Source: Nautilus pompilius
Lineage: Eukaryota > Mollusca > Cephalopoda > Nautilida > Nautilidae
Reading direction: 5' to 3'
Assembly (NCBI GenBank): GCA_018389105.1
Contig: JACATO010000095.1
Span: forward strand, 2,601,501-2,665,500
DNA: 64,000 nucleotides
Positions 1-14,904 of this stretch are shown here, in pieces. The notes below the pieces were generated by a model, which ran no database searches, was not told the origin of the DNA, and saw nothing but the letters and a program-made list of their open reading frames with translations. Each line of letters starts with the position of its first letter. Position 1 is the first letter of the stretch. The position numbers and the translations under genes are program-made.

Positions 1-3000
1 ATATCATTAACAGATCTAATAGCTTCTTGACAATACTTTCTTTCAGTTCTCTAGTTAATGTACTATTGAAGAAAACCTATTATTCTCTGAAGCCTTGTCA
101 AAGCCCATTCTTCTTTTGGTGACAGTTTTCTCTTTTTTCTTTTATCCACCTCTTTTCCTAGAGAAAAAGTGCCCAGTTTTCTTATCATGAGAAAAAATCC
201 TGCCAACAGTTCCTACTGGAAATCAAGTTTTTTCAACAATTTCCAAACATGACATATGTAGCAATCTTCTGTCTATCACAAACATTTACACAATTCAGGA
301 TTTAAATGTTTTGCTGAAAAATTACTTCAACATTGGAGATGATGATGCATGGATGGTTATTTCTATACATGAAAAAATTATGAAGAAATTCTTAGAAATC
401 TCTAGATTGAAAGGAAAGTTCTTACAGTTTTCAGAACATAACAAAGATTAAAAATCATCTAAAATACAATGAAATATTCCAGAATAATCTTGTTGATACA
501 AATTTTTATTGTTGCTAATAACACCTATTCATGTTCTAACTGCCATTTCTCATCTAATGATGTTAGTTTTATTCATTATTTAATTTGAAGAATAGGAAAA
601 GCAGTTACATTGTTGGAAAGTTGTTGTGCATTGAAGGACTTATGTATAACATAAAAGCAAACATTAAAAATGACTGAGTAGCCCAAATTGGCTGGCCAAG
701 GATAAATTAGGCCAATAAGTCTGCATCACCATATGTAGCAAACTTGGTTCATGGATGTTGTGACATACCTAGTGTGCTTAAAATGCATTATGAGTCAATG
801 TTTATGTATTGTATAGATTGATGCTGCTGCATACAGGCAGGGTTTAAAATCCCAGCAGTACACTTGCCATGATATAAAATAAAACTTTTAAAATAATAAT
901 TTGCAAAATATTAAGTAATAATCCCTGAGACAACACAAGTAGCAAGATGTTAATCATGATACAGCTGACTTTTGTCAATATGGTGGACTACCTGAGACTA
1001 AATAGTTTGCATAGAAACCTTTGTGAATCTCATAAAAATCTTTTCAATGTTTTTAAAAAAAATAAAAACTGACCTGCATACTAAAATCCAATCCTTTGAC
1101 AGATAAGATGTGACAGCTTGCCAGAAATGTATAATATCCAAATCCATATCAATCAAAAGAATGAAAATTGTAGTTTTTTTGTGTAGTGGGGATTTAAGAA
1201 ACAGGTCCATGGCAGGTCAGGAGAAAGACAGGGTAGAAATCAAAATTGGGTACATACTCTCATAATTTCCCTTCACGGATCAGCTGATGATGGATCTGAA
1301 TAAAATACGAACCATTGCCTCCCAACTGTCTTGAATTGTTCATTTTATTTGTAGATTTAAAACATGCTATGGATATTCGAATTCTACAAATACCTATTGA
1401 AAGAAAATCTTCGTAAAAATGCAACAGAAACTAACAACCAAAGACAAAAAATTCTTGAGTAAACCTGGAACCGGATAAGTGAGAACTGCTGGTTCCTTTG
1501 AGAGTCATGAAGCACATCAGAACTACATTATCTGTCAAGTTATAATAAATCACCCAATTCAGTGGCAGAATTTCTGATGGTTCAAGATCAGTGACCTTTC
1601 AAAAAAAAATAAATAACTGGTCACAGCACACTGGTGATGGTGTGGTGGATCCAGTCAGGGGACATTGTTTCTGGGAGATTGTTCACACAACATTACTGTC
1701 ACATCTGCTGGATAAACAGCCTCCCCATGTAAAAGAATTAGATGGCTATGGATATTGTCTTTCTCAAATTAATTCCAGTCAATTCTGCAGATTTATCAAG
1801 GAGGCTTCCCATGTCCAAACCCATTTCCCTCAGTGTCAATTAATTCACTCGCCTTATGAATTGATGAAACCATTTTTTTTTCTTCCTTCTTCTTGCAAAG
1901 TATCATTTTACATCCAAGTTTCTCGTCAAGAATTTTTTTTTTTTAACTGATAATTTTTTTAACATTTTTTACACACCATTTTACTTGTTCTCTTCTTAAC
2001 GCATCCTACGAACAAGGTGACACACTTCTACAGCAGTGGATTACAATGGAATTTCTTTACAAAGCCCCCTGATCACTGGTTTAAAGGGCAGATTTCAACT
2101 CGACGAAGAAGAAATTGCACCACCCTGGATTATGTCAAATGTTCAATAAAGATCTTGCTTCCTTCAGGGATGGAGGAAAAAAATAAATATGAAGATCATT
2201 TTTTTTTTTTTTTTGCTGCTCCAGATATAAATTTTTAAAATATAATATGAAAATTTAATGAGGAAAAAAATTTTTTTTCTTTTTTTAAGACAGAAAAATA
2301 TTTGAATATTTTGAAAACTATCTTTCAAAAGAATTCATAACACAATTATTTTTTTCTCTATTAATATGGATAATTTTTAACTTCGTTTTACTCATTTTAA
2401 ATCTCGGAAGTTATAGAATGTATTATTTATATTTTGAAAGCAAAAGAGCAAGATATTGCACGTGTTTGTGGATTTGCCTGTTTGACCAAATTTTTTTTTT
2501 TTTTTGAAATTCTTGCAGAATATTCATGAATTGAAATAACAAAGTTCACCATGTTCAAAGATCACCATTCATTCTATTTAAAAAACAATTAAATACACAG
2601 AGGTAATACAATCCAACTTCTACTGCAATGATCAAATGCATGCATCTCATGTGACTGTTTCCAGAGATTTGATGAGACAGAATCGAAATTTGAAGCCCAA
2701 CACATCAGGGAAATCCTGAAGTCTTAGGTAAAAAGAGGGGAAAGGTATTAGTTCAGTTTTTTTTTTCTTTTTTCTTTTTTAAATAGAAATATCTTTTTTG
2801 TAAAAATTCAACAGAAGTTTAGAAAGCTGGATATAATTGTGCAAAAGTTTTTAATGCTAAAAAACATTCCTACTGATTCATGATTTCAAGAAAATTTATT
2901 AAGCATAGCAGAAAACCTAACAAACAAGCATTTTATCACTGTACAGAAAAATATCTATCAACAGTTTTAAATTGATTTATACTTTTCACTACTGACTACA

Positions 3001-4616
3001 GAATTACAAATAAATTAAATAATTTAAAAAAAAAAACAAAATTAAGCAAACAAAATCTTGGACAACTTTATATAAGCTTGTAGCTGTTAAAACTGCTTTA
3101 TACAGAAATATTTAATGAATGAAAGTAGAGTTGACACCACAAACTTTGTACCTTTGTTATATTTGAGAACATTCATCATGTCTACTACATGTAGTAGTGG
3201 TCTCAAAGGATTTTTGCGCAATGGATTGCTCAGGGCCCATGGCATTTTTGTAATGATGAGCACAGATAACAGCATTACTGTTTCAGTAATGCCCCAACCA
3301 TAATCCACATGGACCACAACACTAATTAAACTAATTCAGTTTCTTACTAATTTTCTTTCCCTCCCCCCCCCATCTACTGTGCTTTTTAGTATTATTATTA
3401 TTAAGTGCATCAAATTTGCTCCAAAATCCTGCTTCAAATTTTCTATCTTGCTACTATATAAAGGAGATGTGGCTGTTTTTGTGGAATGTTATCTGTGTAT
3501 CTAGTAATAACTGGTATTAGGCAAATAGATATCAAAACACAGCTAATTCAGGCTAATTAGGCATGTAGGGTTATGGAAGAAGGTAAAAACTGACATTTTC
3601 CCATATCTGAGAATGTCACTGAAAATAGATTAAAAGAGCTAAGTGCAAACTCTCAGCATAAAGATACAATAGTAGTAAATAAATATGGAAATAATAGATA
3701 CCTTACATTTTTATATATCTATATACAAAAAATTTAAGAGTAAATATATTGAAACTTGAAATGGGTTTACATGCAGAATTAACTACGATAAGTGAAGCAG
3801 AAATAGTATAATAGCATATGGGTTAGACAAAAAATCCTAGCAGGAGTAAAATGTACAACAAAGACAACTTCTCTAGGTGTGCAAGCTATATGATACCAAA
3901 AGGAGAAAGTGACTCAGGTAGCAATTGTAACCAATGTCATGAGAGTAATTAGATGGGAAAAAAATAGAAGTTATATGCTCATAACTGTTAAAGTTGATTA
4001 TTGAGTACCGACAAAACACTGGTCATTTGGTTATGGTACAAGAATACAGATAATATTATTAATGTGCATTATCATGAATTTAGGCAGATGATACAGACCT
4101 GGAAAAATAGATTCCTTATACACCATTTTGTAATCTCAACTGAATAAAACCACTAAACATGATCATCAACTTACTATCCAAAAGTTTAATCTTCCAAACT
4201 GTTTTATTTTCTATATCTTTCCCCAAAAATTTAAATATTAAAAAAGCTCTATTAGAAAATTCAAATTAACTCATTATCAGAAAGATTAACTGCCAGCTAA
4301 CATACTGTATGTTCAATGCAAACATTCTGTACAATATGGTGATTGCAAAGCAAGAAAATAGTTGTGTAGAAAGAACTGACATTGATAACATGCTTCCTTG
4401 TGTAAAAATTGAAGCCATTAATTTAATGTGTATATATTATATATATATATATTTTTTTTTTATAATCTAAGTTTGTAAATAAAGATTTTTGTTGTTGTTG
4501 CTTTGTTTTCTTGTGGTATTTATTTTATTTAGACTGATCTGTACATTAAAACATAGCTAATGCAAATTGTAGTTTACTAAATTAAGAAATAATAATAATA
4601 TAAAATACATAAAATA
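1..4616. other. AT-rich non-coding sequence, no recognised gene
   Basis: I see no exon with domain similarity here. The open frames present, including a 119-codon one at 1591-1950 on the plus strand, show no recognisable motif and run into homopolymer T tracts. T runs of 8-17 bases are frequent (2.2, 2.5 and 2.75 kb). This is plausibly more UNC5 intron, but the sequence does not prove it. Confidence 0.5.
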
Positions 4617-4618
4617 TA

Positions 4619-5655
4619 GGGTGTTCCGGATAAAATGTCATGATTTTACACATTTATAATTAAAGAATTACTAATGACACAAACATAAAACTGGTACCAA
4701 GTTTTTGTTTTTTTTTCATGTTCCATTTGCTGTCCACAGGTGGCAGGTTTAAAAGGAAAACAGAGGAGCACAGCTGACTGTGCGGCAGAAAACCAGACTT
4801 GTCGATTGGTTTATTGAGACAGTACGGAGAAAGTTCAGAAAGGAGTTCATTACCCAATGGGCCCCAAACTGCAAATCCATTTATCAGTTTATTCAGCATT
4901 TTCAGGACACTGCCAATGTGTGTGAACTAACCAAACATCATCTCCAGCCAACTGTGCTTACCAATAAAACCATGTGATTGACAGTCCCTGAAATAAATCG
5001 TTGTGTCGTCTGTCGATGGAAGCAAGTAGGTCAAAAAACAACTACCTGGAGAAGTCTCAGGAAAGACTTTGAAGTTTTCCATACAAAAATCTTGTTATGC
5101 AGAGACTAGCTAATAGTTGAGAATAAAAAAACATGTTGGAACTGTAGAGAGATATTTTTGGAGTTGATGAAGCCTGATTCTTCTGTGCTTGCTGTTATGA
5201 TTTTTGGACATGGCATGCTTTGATTTTAATATGATGTTAACGGTAAGAATGTAAGTTTTGAGGCTGAAAACTCAATAAATGGTTTCAACAAAATTGTGTG
5301 TTCCCACATACCACATACAGATAGATATCTTGGATTATTGTCATTTCTGACTCAAAGGCAAGATCATCTCAAACCATTTCCCTGCATGCATTGATGAATG
5401 TCTCCCCTAACCTCCAGCAAACCTAGTCCTTAATTCATGCAATTTCTTTTGTGGGGGTACCTTAAGGAGCAAATATATGAGACCACCCAGAACTGTTGAC
5501 AACCCGAAAATAGCAATCTGGGATTGTACATGTTGAAATAGCCAAGACATGTTTAATCAAAATAGTGAGCATATTGAATATATCCTTACATGAAACATAA
5601 CTTTATACTTTCCTCTTATGCCAGTTTTGTGTTTGTCATTAATAGAAAGACCTGA
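4619..5655 (+). mobile_element. decayed Tc1/mariner-superfamily (mariner-like) element
   Basis: The left end is TA followed by GGGTGTTCCGGATAAAATGT, a typical mariner-like terminus. An N-terminal helix-turn-helix of the DUF4817 type follows at 4777-4975 (RLVDWFIETVRRKFRK, then SIYQFIQHFQDTANV). A later degraded stretch near 5.2-5.55 kb reads VMIFGHGML and FMQFLLWGYLKEQIYE, matching the VM-x-WG and D-F-x-LWGYLK-x-x-Y blocks of mariner-type DDE transposases. A subterminal inverted repeat pairs 4668-4706 with about 5618-5652 (GACACAAACATAAAACTGG against its near complement), so the element probably ends just past 5650. The outer right terminus is not recognisable. The frame contains many stops, and the element is dead. 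Confidence 0.72.
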
Positions 5656-6502
5656 ACTAGTATTTTCCAGTTTTCTTCATTAGAGTAAATTATTAGGTAG
5701 CCCATTATGCATTACCAAAAGAGAAAAGAGAAAAAATAGAATATACAGCTAAATGACTGAATAGATTGCTTAAGAATAACAAGCAATTAAAACTATTTTT
5801 GTTTTATAGATTAAAGCAGAAACATGGATAAAAGTTAAAGTCCCTAGAAACTGGCTCCTTGCTCAATTTCTTTTAGCCTAAAAGGATACTCTGCTCTTCT
5901 TTTTGTTAACATTGTTTAAAGGTATGTACTCTAAGTATTGTTGTCTTAATACATCTTTCAGAATTTCTCTAGAAAATTACCATGTAGTATGACGGCATTC
6001 TTCTGGAATGATGTTTTACCAACAGCTTCTACAGTGTGTAAATATTGCAGGAGATTGTCCTGTGTCTTTCCATATGACTATATGGTCAGCACCATACCAG
6101 AGTAACTTCCCAAGACCATTTATTTCAGCAACTCTCCAGGATTAAAAGGCATTATTAGCACTATTGATCCTGTATGGAAAATTGCTCCCTTAGCCACGAA
6201 TATATCAGAAAGGTATAATTTCAGGTCTATGAATACCAACACAAGGCCAGCCATTAAGTGAAAGACTGATTGCAGTGATAAGTAGTAAGCTGCATGACGC
6301 TGCTACATGATGATCTTAGACTCCACAAGAGAACAGCTTGACTATATGAAGATAATTGCACATTTTACGTAAGCTCTCGTGTTGGCTTTAAAGGCAGGAA
6401 AGTTCAGATTATAAGGAGAATTTCTAGTTGAACATCCAACAATGCATTTACTGCATCAATTTTCTTTGTTAAGTCTTTCCCTTTAAAAGAGGTAGCAGAG
6501 TT

Positions 6503-6545
6503 CATACATACATACATACATCATACATACATACATACATACATA
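6503..6545 (+). repeat. (CATA)n microsatellite
   Basis: About ten CATA units are present, with one interruption (CATACATCATAC) in the middle. Confidence 0.95.
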
Positions 6546-8880
6546 AATGACAACAGCAATAAGACAAAATACGCAGTTTGAACCCTAGTGCATATATTTT
6601 CTATTTTTATATTATCTTTTTAACTGGAACTTCCTCTTGTGAGAGATAATATAGAATTTTCAACACATTCATTTGATGTTCAATTCTTTTTTTTTTTTAA
6701 TCAGGTGCTTCATTTCATGAGGTCACTAATAACATTAGATGAGCTTAATCCAAATCACAAGTTTAAAAAAACAAAAACAACATGCTGAACTTAAATGTTA
6801 ATCAGTTTCTTATCAGGAATGATCCCCATTCCAGTTTTATCATTCAGCATATTTCCTATTCGATAATCGGAAAAAAATGTACTTACTCAGTGATCAAAAA
6901 TACATACTTAAAACAACCATCTATACATAATACTGTAACCAAAGTCATGCCCGTATGGAATAGCAGATAGCTCTTATTAGTCATAGTCATCAAAACAATG
7001 ATTACTAATTATGAAACTAATATAACTGCACAAAAGTAAATAAGTTTTCTTTAAAATTATTTAAATAAAAACTAATCTGATGCGGGAGTGACCTCAAAAA
7101 ATAAAAATGTATTCAATGCCAACCTATCACCTTTAACTTTCAGAAAATGCTAATTGTTTACCTAGTATAATTTTAGAAAACAATGAAACCATAAAATTTG
7201 CAATCACTATAAGATTAGCAAACACAATTAGGTAAATATTATTATTATTTTCAATAAGAATAATTTTAATCTAACAGTTTGTCTTAAGGCACTAAATAAT
7301 AAGTTGTTATTATCATTATTATAAAACAAAGCATTACAATATACCTTCTTTACTTTTACTAATGTAGATCACATAATAATAACATTTTGTTAAGTATCAC
7401 ATTACTAAAAGTAAAATAAGTAAATAAATAGAAACTAGTACTAAAAAAATTACAATAATAGAATGTCTACTATACATTTACTATATGTAACAGTTCAATA
7501 TGTAGCAAGGATTTCGTAAAAATATATAGAAAATTAAGTTTTAATAACTTAAACAGCACATCTGTTACTAGATTATGTATGTTAGCAAAGACTAAATTTG
7601 TAAGCAGATGAGAGCTGTTGGTGGCATACAGTCGCTACATTTTATGACAAGTATAAATCAGTTCATTACTATGGATTCTAGCTACAACACATTGCAACCA
7701 TCACACCTATGCACAAAATACCTTCTCTTTATAATACAAGACTGAGATATGAATAAGAACATGTTATAGGGTGTTTTTTTTTTCCTTCTTAAATAATCTG
7801 TAAAAAATATGGTATGCAGCTTTTATATTAACCAGATATTGATTATGGTGAAAGTTTGAGTTTTATTAACATCAGGAATTTTCTCAGCATTTCAAGGCAT
7901 CATTTAATAGCGTTTTCCTTTACTTTTGAAGAAAACTAGTGGTATTAGTATATATATAAAACAGCATGATCAATAAGAACCTTGATTATGTAATGGACAA
8001 TCTCTTCTAAAACCATCAAGTATACACTCAACTCACACCTCTATTTACATACATAATCTGATCTTAGGGAAATACATTTTAGTAAGCACATGTGAGCTCT
8101 TGGTTTTCAAAATGGCATTATAGACAATCCACTATAGGATACCAGGAAAACAACTGTGCATCTATGCAACAAACACAAACTTAAAAGTTAAAGACGATGA
8201 CATTATTGTACAAATTGAGTTTATTTATTGTCAGCATTTAACTAATGGCTATTATGTAATTTTATGAAGTGAACTGTAAGTAACTAAGTTCATCTGAACT
8301 AGTACATATATCTTAAATGCTGTTTCATTTCAAGACAGTAGAATGAAAACTATTTTAAAACTATTTGTACTTTTAAAATTTAAAAATAATTATATTTGTA
8401 CAAGAGTAAAAAAAAAGTCTGCAATGAAAATCTAAAATTCATAGAAAATTTGAAAAAAACCTCTAAACTTTACCAATTATTGCCTATGTTAACACTAATA
8501 AAGATGGCTTTATTTCACAATTTCTATCCTGAAAATTAATAATAATTTGGCAAATAATTTGTGTCAAAAATGATGCTCCAGTATACACCTTACATGAAAA
8601 CAATTTTGCTTTTCTTTTCTTTACACAGTTTGAGTGGAAAGCATTATTATATATTTTAAAATAAGAGAGTCAATTGCAATATGCAATAAATTATTCTAAT
8701 TCATAATGCCACCTCAATTCACAACATTGCAAATTAAAATTAAAAAATAACAGACAAATGAGGGGAAAATCTTAATTTCCAATTTTATTTGCAAATATAA
8801 CGGCAATTTTTCTTGTTATTCTAATTATACTTTTTTTTTTCTTTTTTGCAGTTGAAAGTAAATTCACTGGTTTTTTTTTT

Positions 8881-8898
8881 GTTGTTGTTGTTGTTGTT
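8881..8898 (+). repeat. (GTT)6 microsatellite next to a T run
   Basis: Six uninterrupted GTT units directly follow a run of ten T. Confidence 0.9.
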
Positions 8899-10144
8899 AA
8901 TTTTCTTGTTATTATCAAGATCATGAATTTAAACAAGTCTGGTTCTGTTTGCTCAACATCCACTGTGTGCTCTGCATCATTATGCTATATCAGGGATGTG
9001 GAGAATAGCTACAGCCTTCACATTGGGAAAAGCAGCATGGTGTAGGAACCGGACATGTGTGATCACTTCCTCCATATTAGGTTTGATTAGTCACAGCTAG
9101 TAAGCAACAGCAAGGAGGTCTTGCTGAATTCTTTTCCATCCAATGTTTCTCCCCAGGGCAAAGCCACATTTATGTGTCTGCCATGAGAACCCATGGTGAA
9201 AAGAAGGGGAAAATCTCTAGCTATTTAACATGCACGTCTTGAATAAAGAGTTTTGGTGAAGATGATTAAAGTTCGTGCTCTTAGACTTTCACAGAGAATG
9301 CCTGGTGATAGACCGGCACATTTCCAGGCCTATCACAGATCGCTTAGTTAAAGTTCTGCCCTTCTTTAATCTTTCTGATCACCACAGCATCTCTGCCAGA
9401 ATTTTTTCCTTCACTAACCCAAAGAACTACAAACCAAGCATAATAATATTCCTGATAGTTCTATCCATTTGCATCTTCATCTCACCTTTGAGTAAAATTA
9501 TTCTGTTCTTAGAAAGCTACTACTTCATCCTTTCTCTTGTAGTGTCTACCATAAATGATCATCCAAAAATGTCTCATATCTGCATTTAGCTAATTAAGAA
9601 GCTAACACAGCATAACAAATCACTAAAAACGTAAAAATTGCTTACCTAATTTACAAATTTACATTTTTTAAAACCACTGGCAGTACATTTAAAAAATAAT
9701 AAATACAGTATAAACTATATAATCGATATTGTTGATATTTATGATGAAGCCAAACAAACCTAAATCATGAGAGAAAAAAATATATAGCACAGCTTAAGTA
9801 AATGAAAAATTAATATTTTTTACTAATCATGTAGTAGTATCTGCCTGGAAAACCTTACCAAATTTGACAGTGGAAGCAGTGTGTGTAAACACTTTTAACA
9901 AGAAACTATACATACTTGCCACAAATGAATTGTATATTTTAAATCCTTCCTGCCCCTCTATATTCTATATCTATGAAGTATTATTTCAGTGGCCTTCTTT
10001 TCTAGTAATTAACATGATGCCCTCCTCCACTTTCATCAACATCCTGTTTGAAAGTAATCCTAGGTTCATATGATGAATGTTTCATGGATATAGCATATGC
10101 ATATCAGTTTTCCAGATACGTTTTCATTCGTCAAACACCTACTG

Positions 10145-10260
10145 TAAATGACAACATTAACCCTCATCAGATTTTACCTTACTTATGCCACCCGTGGTGG
10201 GTGCATTTACTAGTATTTGTGTTGAACTGGCTGTGTATTTAGTCAACACACTCATAATGC
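10145..10260 (+). repeat. short dispersed repeat, copy A
   Basis: The segment starts TTAACCCTCATCAGATTTTA and continues CCTTACTTATGCCACC to TTGAACTGGCTGTGTATTTA. The same order of blocks occurs at 16031-16160. The TTAACCCT start would suit a piggyBac-type end, but no matching right terminus was found. Confidence 0.5.
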
Positions 10261-13240
10261 AAAACACATGGGTTTGAAGCAATATGGATTTGTCATTACA
10301 AAGGGTTATATTAATGAGGAAGGTGCTGTATGCTATAGCTGCTCTAGCTCAACCTGTGCTAAGTAATACACATTTGAAGGGTAGTGGGGTGCAGATGAAG
10401 TCCAGGTGGTCCTTGAAAATCTTTAGTGCAAACTTTTACACTTCATTTATGACTGACTGATAGTACCTTTTACAATTACAACTTTGCCTTTACAGCGGAT
10501 TGGTTCTGAATGTTTTTGAGAGAGAGAAATTTAAGCTTAAACATTCTCATCACTGACTTTCAAATTCTACTACTAACTGAAGTAAAAATTTATTAAAGTA
10601 GAAAATACAGCTGTTTTGTAGGGAACTCCTCATAATTTTATTTATTTTATTCTTTCTTTACTTTTTCCACCTGATTATTTTTATACATTAAACACTTTTT
10701 TTCTGTCTTTGATCAATGCTGTTAAGTGATCCTCTGGGTTTAAAATCAAGAAAAGAATTTTTTTTTTAGAGGTAATATTCGCATTAAAAAATTAATAAAT
10801 ATTGTATTCCGAACAAATCTTAACCTATTTTAGTAAAGATCCATAACTTATCTTTTTGTACCATTTGAAGTACAAGCTGTAGACAATTTGTTGGCTGTGT
10901 TGTCTGTCTGTCAGTCTCTAACACTTGGAAAGTTTCAGTGATTTGTGAGTATAGACAAGAATGCCACTATGTGGATATAAAACTATCATTGGACATCATT
11001 TCACAGAACTAACTAATGCACACCAGAAATCCAGCAGATTTAATGTTATTTCTTAAGGTTCAATCAGCATAGTTATTGTGTTGCAAGTAGACTGTTTGAT
11101 TTTTAAAAAAACATCTTTAAGCAATTGTTCCACTCTGTAAACATATCACTGGCAAATATGCCACTAAAACAACAGAAAGCTAGTTAGAGAAATTTCACTT
11201 AATGTATTTCACCTTAGCAGATCAGCTAAAAAGTAAAAATCATTAAAATGTCAGATAAGCAATTGTTTTTTTGGGGGGGTACCTTAAAAGGAAGAAAGAA
11301 AAAAAAGGTATATGAAATGGGTTAAATATAATGCATTTCTCAAGCCATCAAGAGCAAACAAGCAGTCAGTCAACTGCTGAATAACCAACTCTCTATATTA
11401 ACATACTGTTGTAGCTGAAGAGATGATATGGTTTCTCTTCAGAACAAGGTTGTCAATCACATCCAAAATATCTCATTCTGGATCTGCCCAATGGTCATTA
11501 AGCGAATGTTCTCAGAATACTTTATAATCTAATTTGTTTTAACAGTATACTAAATGAATTAATTTCTTATTTCTATTTTCTTGTTGAAATGACAATCATT
11601 AAATAATACCTAGTTTTTCCAATTGTTGAACAAAACCGCCCCTTCAACATATGCAGATATGATCCCTTACTGACAGGACCATCAGAAACATATAGCTTAG
11701 TGATGTGCTGAAGTCCACATAATAAGACAGGATGGACAAACTTATGGGCCATCCTATAGAATCCATTTTTAACAAGCAAGCATGATTAAAAGAGAGAAAA
11801 TCATCAGGAGATTGCAAATTAACCTTTTCTGATATTTGGAACTTTCTTATCCAATAAAAATGTTTTGTTCTATAAAAAAGAAATTTTAAGACTTTCTTTA
11901 TTTATTTAAAAACAAATGTATGGTATTTTCAATGACTTATTTCGCAAATCTGTGATCCTTTAGAATATATATATATTTTTTTTACATCTAAGTTTCCTAA
12001 GAAGAAAGAAAAAAGAAAAAAAACTGATCAACTGGTCAATAAGGTACATTCAGCTTAACTGTATAAACATTTGTCATTCTCACTTTATTCTTGCAATATG
12101 AATTTTACTTCATATACTTTTTTGTTATAAATTCCTTAGTTAATGATTTTTTTTTTTCATTAGTAATGGGTAATTATCTAGTCTTAAAGCCCTCTCAATA
12201 CTGCATAATTCTATCTCTTCTTTCAAAACTCTAAAAAAAAAAAAAACAAAACAAAGATAAATATACAAACAGAAAACTAAACATTTGTAGTATTGTAGTA
12301 AATGATAAATTATAACATCGCAGCTATAATCCAACCAATTTATGCTTAAAAGAGAGAAATATCATTAGAGAGTTTGTTTATATATAAACAGCCTTATTGA
12401 AAACAACAACAAAATAAAATATATTTCTGCAAAAATGACTTATTAAAGCATTTTTCTGTTTATTGGAATACTGTCATCCCTTTATATCTACAGATATCCC
12501 AGTAAGAAATCTGCATTTCAGATCAGCATGTCTCAAAAAAAAAAAGAAAGAATTTTTTAGTAAACATTTTTTTAAATAATATTTTAAAGGGCCATTCATC
12601 TTTAAATAGTCTAATTTCACCCCTCAAAAAAAAAAACTGGTTTGTTATCAGAGCAAGTAAAGAAATCTGATCACATCTATAATTTATTGGAACTCTTATC
12701 ACAGAAGCAGAACAGGAAGAGAAAAAAAGATGAGGTGTTTTCCTCTCTGGCATTTAAGAAAATGTCTACATTTGAAATGTAATCTTTCAAAGACTGTGGA
12801 AAATGTGTTATTTTTCTTTGAAGTAAAATTGCATGACAGGGGTGAGTGTAAAGACAAGTCCCCTCCACACATTGGGTGGAAGTCTGACAAGTTTTTCAAC
12901 GAAACTCTCCTAATTATTCACATAATGATCCAAAGGAAACATGGAAATAATTAGCTAATAGGCTTTTGTCATAGGAGATGATCATATAACGAACTAAAGC
13001 AATTAGGAGAAATAATCAACAACAATGGGACAGGCTGAAAACAAATGGCATGTAGAAAAGTCAGATCACATGCCCATCAAATGATACCACCATAGCTTAC
13101 TAAGCAACTCCTGACTCCTGGGACAGAGTTTTCCAGAAACAGATGGCCAGAAGTCAAGATTGATCATATGCAGTAAAATTGAGAAATGGCCAAATGCAAG
13201 AGTAACATGAAAGAAATTAATAAATTTGGAAAAAAAAAAA

Positions 13241-13241
<1 letters not shown>

Positions 13242-13287
<46 letters not shown>

Positions 13288-13314
13288 TAATATAATAATA
13301 ATAATAATAATAAT
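13242..13314 (+). repeat. (TAA)n microsatellite
   Basis: About 24 TAA units carry two small interruptions. They create false poly-Ile, poly-Asn and poly-Tyr open frames on both strands. Confidence 0.97.
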
Positions 13315-14862
13315 GTACAATCTTTCCAAAGTTATATGTGAATTTGGATTTAATTCTTTTAATAGAGCACAGCATTGCAAAGCTTCTAACAATGAAGGAA
13401 AACATTTAATTGCCTGCATTAATGAGACAAAATCAATTTTTAAAATTGTATTGTTTACATCTAGTTTTACCAAGCTTTCTCAAAAAGAAATCAGCATGAT
13501 TGGTTTTACAATAAATTAATTATGAAAGACTTGGTTTATTTAGTAATCATTTTAATTCATTTAACATTTTAAAAAAATTCTCAACAATTTGTTTCTGTAC
13601 ATTTTGTTTATGAAATATATTTTTGTATTGTATTTTGGCATTTAAAAATATATATATTAAAAATAAATTGGTACATATAAGTAATATTCAAGGAAATAAA
13701 CATTTTTATTGGACAATGAACAAAATAACTGAAATTTATGCATTCCATAACAACAATATGATGAGGCATGAAGAAATTTGTAGACCTATGTCTTATAGAC
13801 ATGTACGCAATGATCTTGCTGGTAAGGCTTTTAACAGTTAGTTCATCAGCAATGAGATTTTATGCAGATTAAAAATCTAAATTGACTAGAGTTGTAGTTG
13901 TTGTTAGTGGTGGTGCCAAGTAGATCCAAATACTGCAATACCAAGTCAAGGATTACTTCAAAGCAAGTTCTGGAGAACAGCCAAGTGTGGAAAGAGGTTG
14001 CCTGCCTTACACAAAGTGCATTGTGACCACAATTGCTCTAATGAAAAATCTATTAAAATTTTTGACAGCAGAGAATTCAAATTAATCCCCACTAACAAAA
14101 GCTACCAAAGAACAAAGAGTAAACCCACATCACAGGTACAGACCAGGCCTATCAGGGAAAAAAAACACTGCATGGTGTACTACCACCATGCTGCGTAGTT
14201 CCCCATTTACCCATAGTACCAATAAACCTTTAAATAAAAAGATGTATCAGACCACTATAAGTAACATACATGCATATAACTAGTAGATCCATACAGAGAA
14301 ATAATATACAGGTGGTTTTGATCAGATTTAAAAGGATAAAGTTAAAGGAAAAACAGCTAAAATCATTTTAAAGAATTGTTTAACTTTCAGGTATTTGAAG
14401 TAGTAATATAATGATAGAAATCTGGCTACTTTATCATTACATTATTTAAATATTTTAGGAGGAAACATCCCAGTCTCTGGTTCTATGGTTTAGGACTAGC
14501 ATCCACAATACCACAGCCCACTGTTTGCTTTTAAACAAGACTTAAACTGCAGAACCAACCAACAATTAGATGAAAAAGAACCAGTTTTCAGCAACAAATT
14601 TCAAATAAAAACTTGACACAGTTTACTTAATTTTAGTCATATAAAAAATAATCAAAAATTATCTTCCAAGGTTTTCATTCAGAGAAAAGCAGATATTTCT
14701 TCCAAATGAAGTAATTCTTTATAAACACATGCTGTATAATAAGATGTTATGCTTTCAGTAAATGTTAAAATAAAATTTTACTTATTTTCTAGGTACATGC
14801 CAGATGACTAACAGAAAGATTGGTGGGAAAACATTATATGCCACTGTTTTTCATCTGCATAT

Positions 14863-14904
14863 GAGGGAGGGAGGGGGGAGAGAGAGAGGGGGGGGAGGGA
14901 GAGA
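14863..14904 (+). repeat. GA/GGGA low-complexity purine tract
   Basis: The tract is a pure A/G run of mixed GAGG and GA units, about 42 bases long. Confidence 0.93.

Noticed and set aside
1591-1950. 119-codon plus-strand open frame
   Set aside because: No recognisable domain, ends in a T-run-encoded poly-Phe, no splice or promoter context; probably chance.
3087-3317. Minus-strand frame containing VDYGWGITETV, considered as the second UNC5 TSP1 repeat
   Set aside because: It lacks the Trp ladder and cysteines of a TSP1 repeat.
9000-9600. Patch with a 104-codon plus-strand frame (FFNLSDHHSIS) and a 34-codon minus-strand frame, considered as a LINE endonuclease or other relic
   Set aside because: Only a single SDH-like motif supports a LINE; neighbouring blocks of the domain are missing.
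13066-13519. Long open frames on both strands with poly-Ile, poly-Tyr and poly-Asn
   Set aside because: They are translations of the TAA microsatellite.
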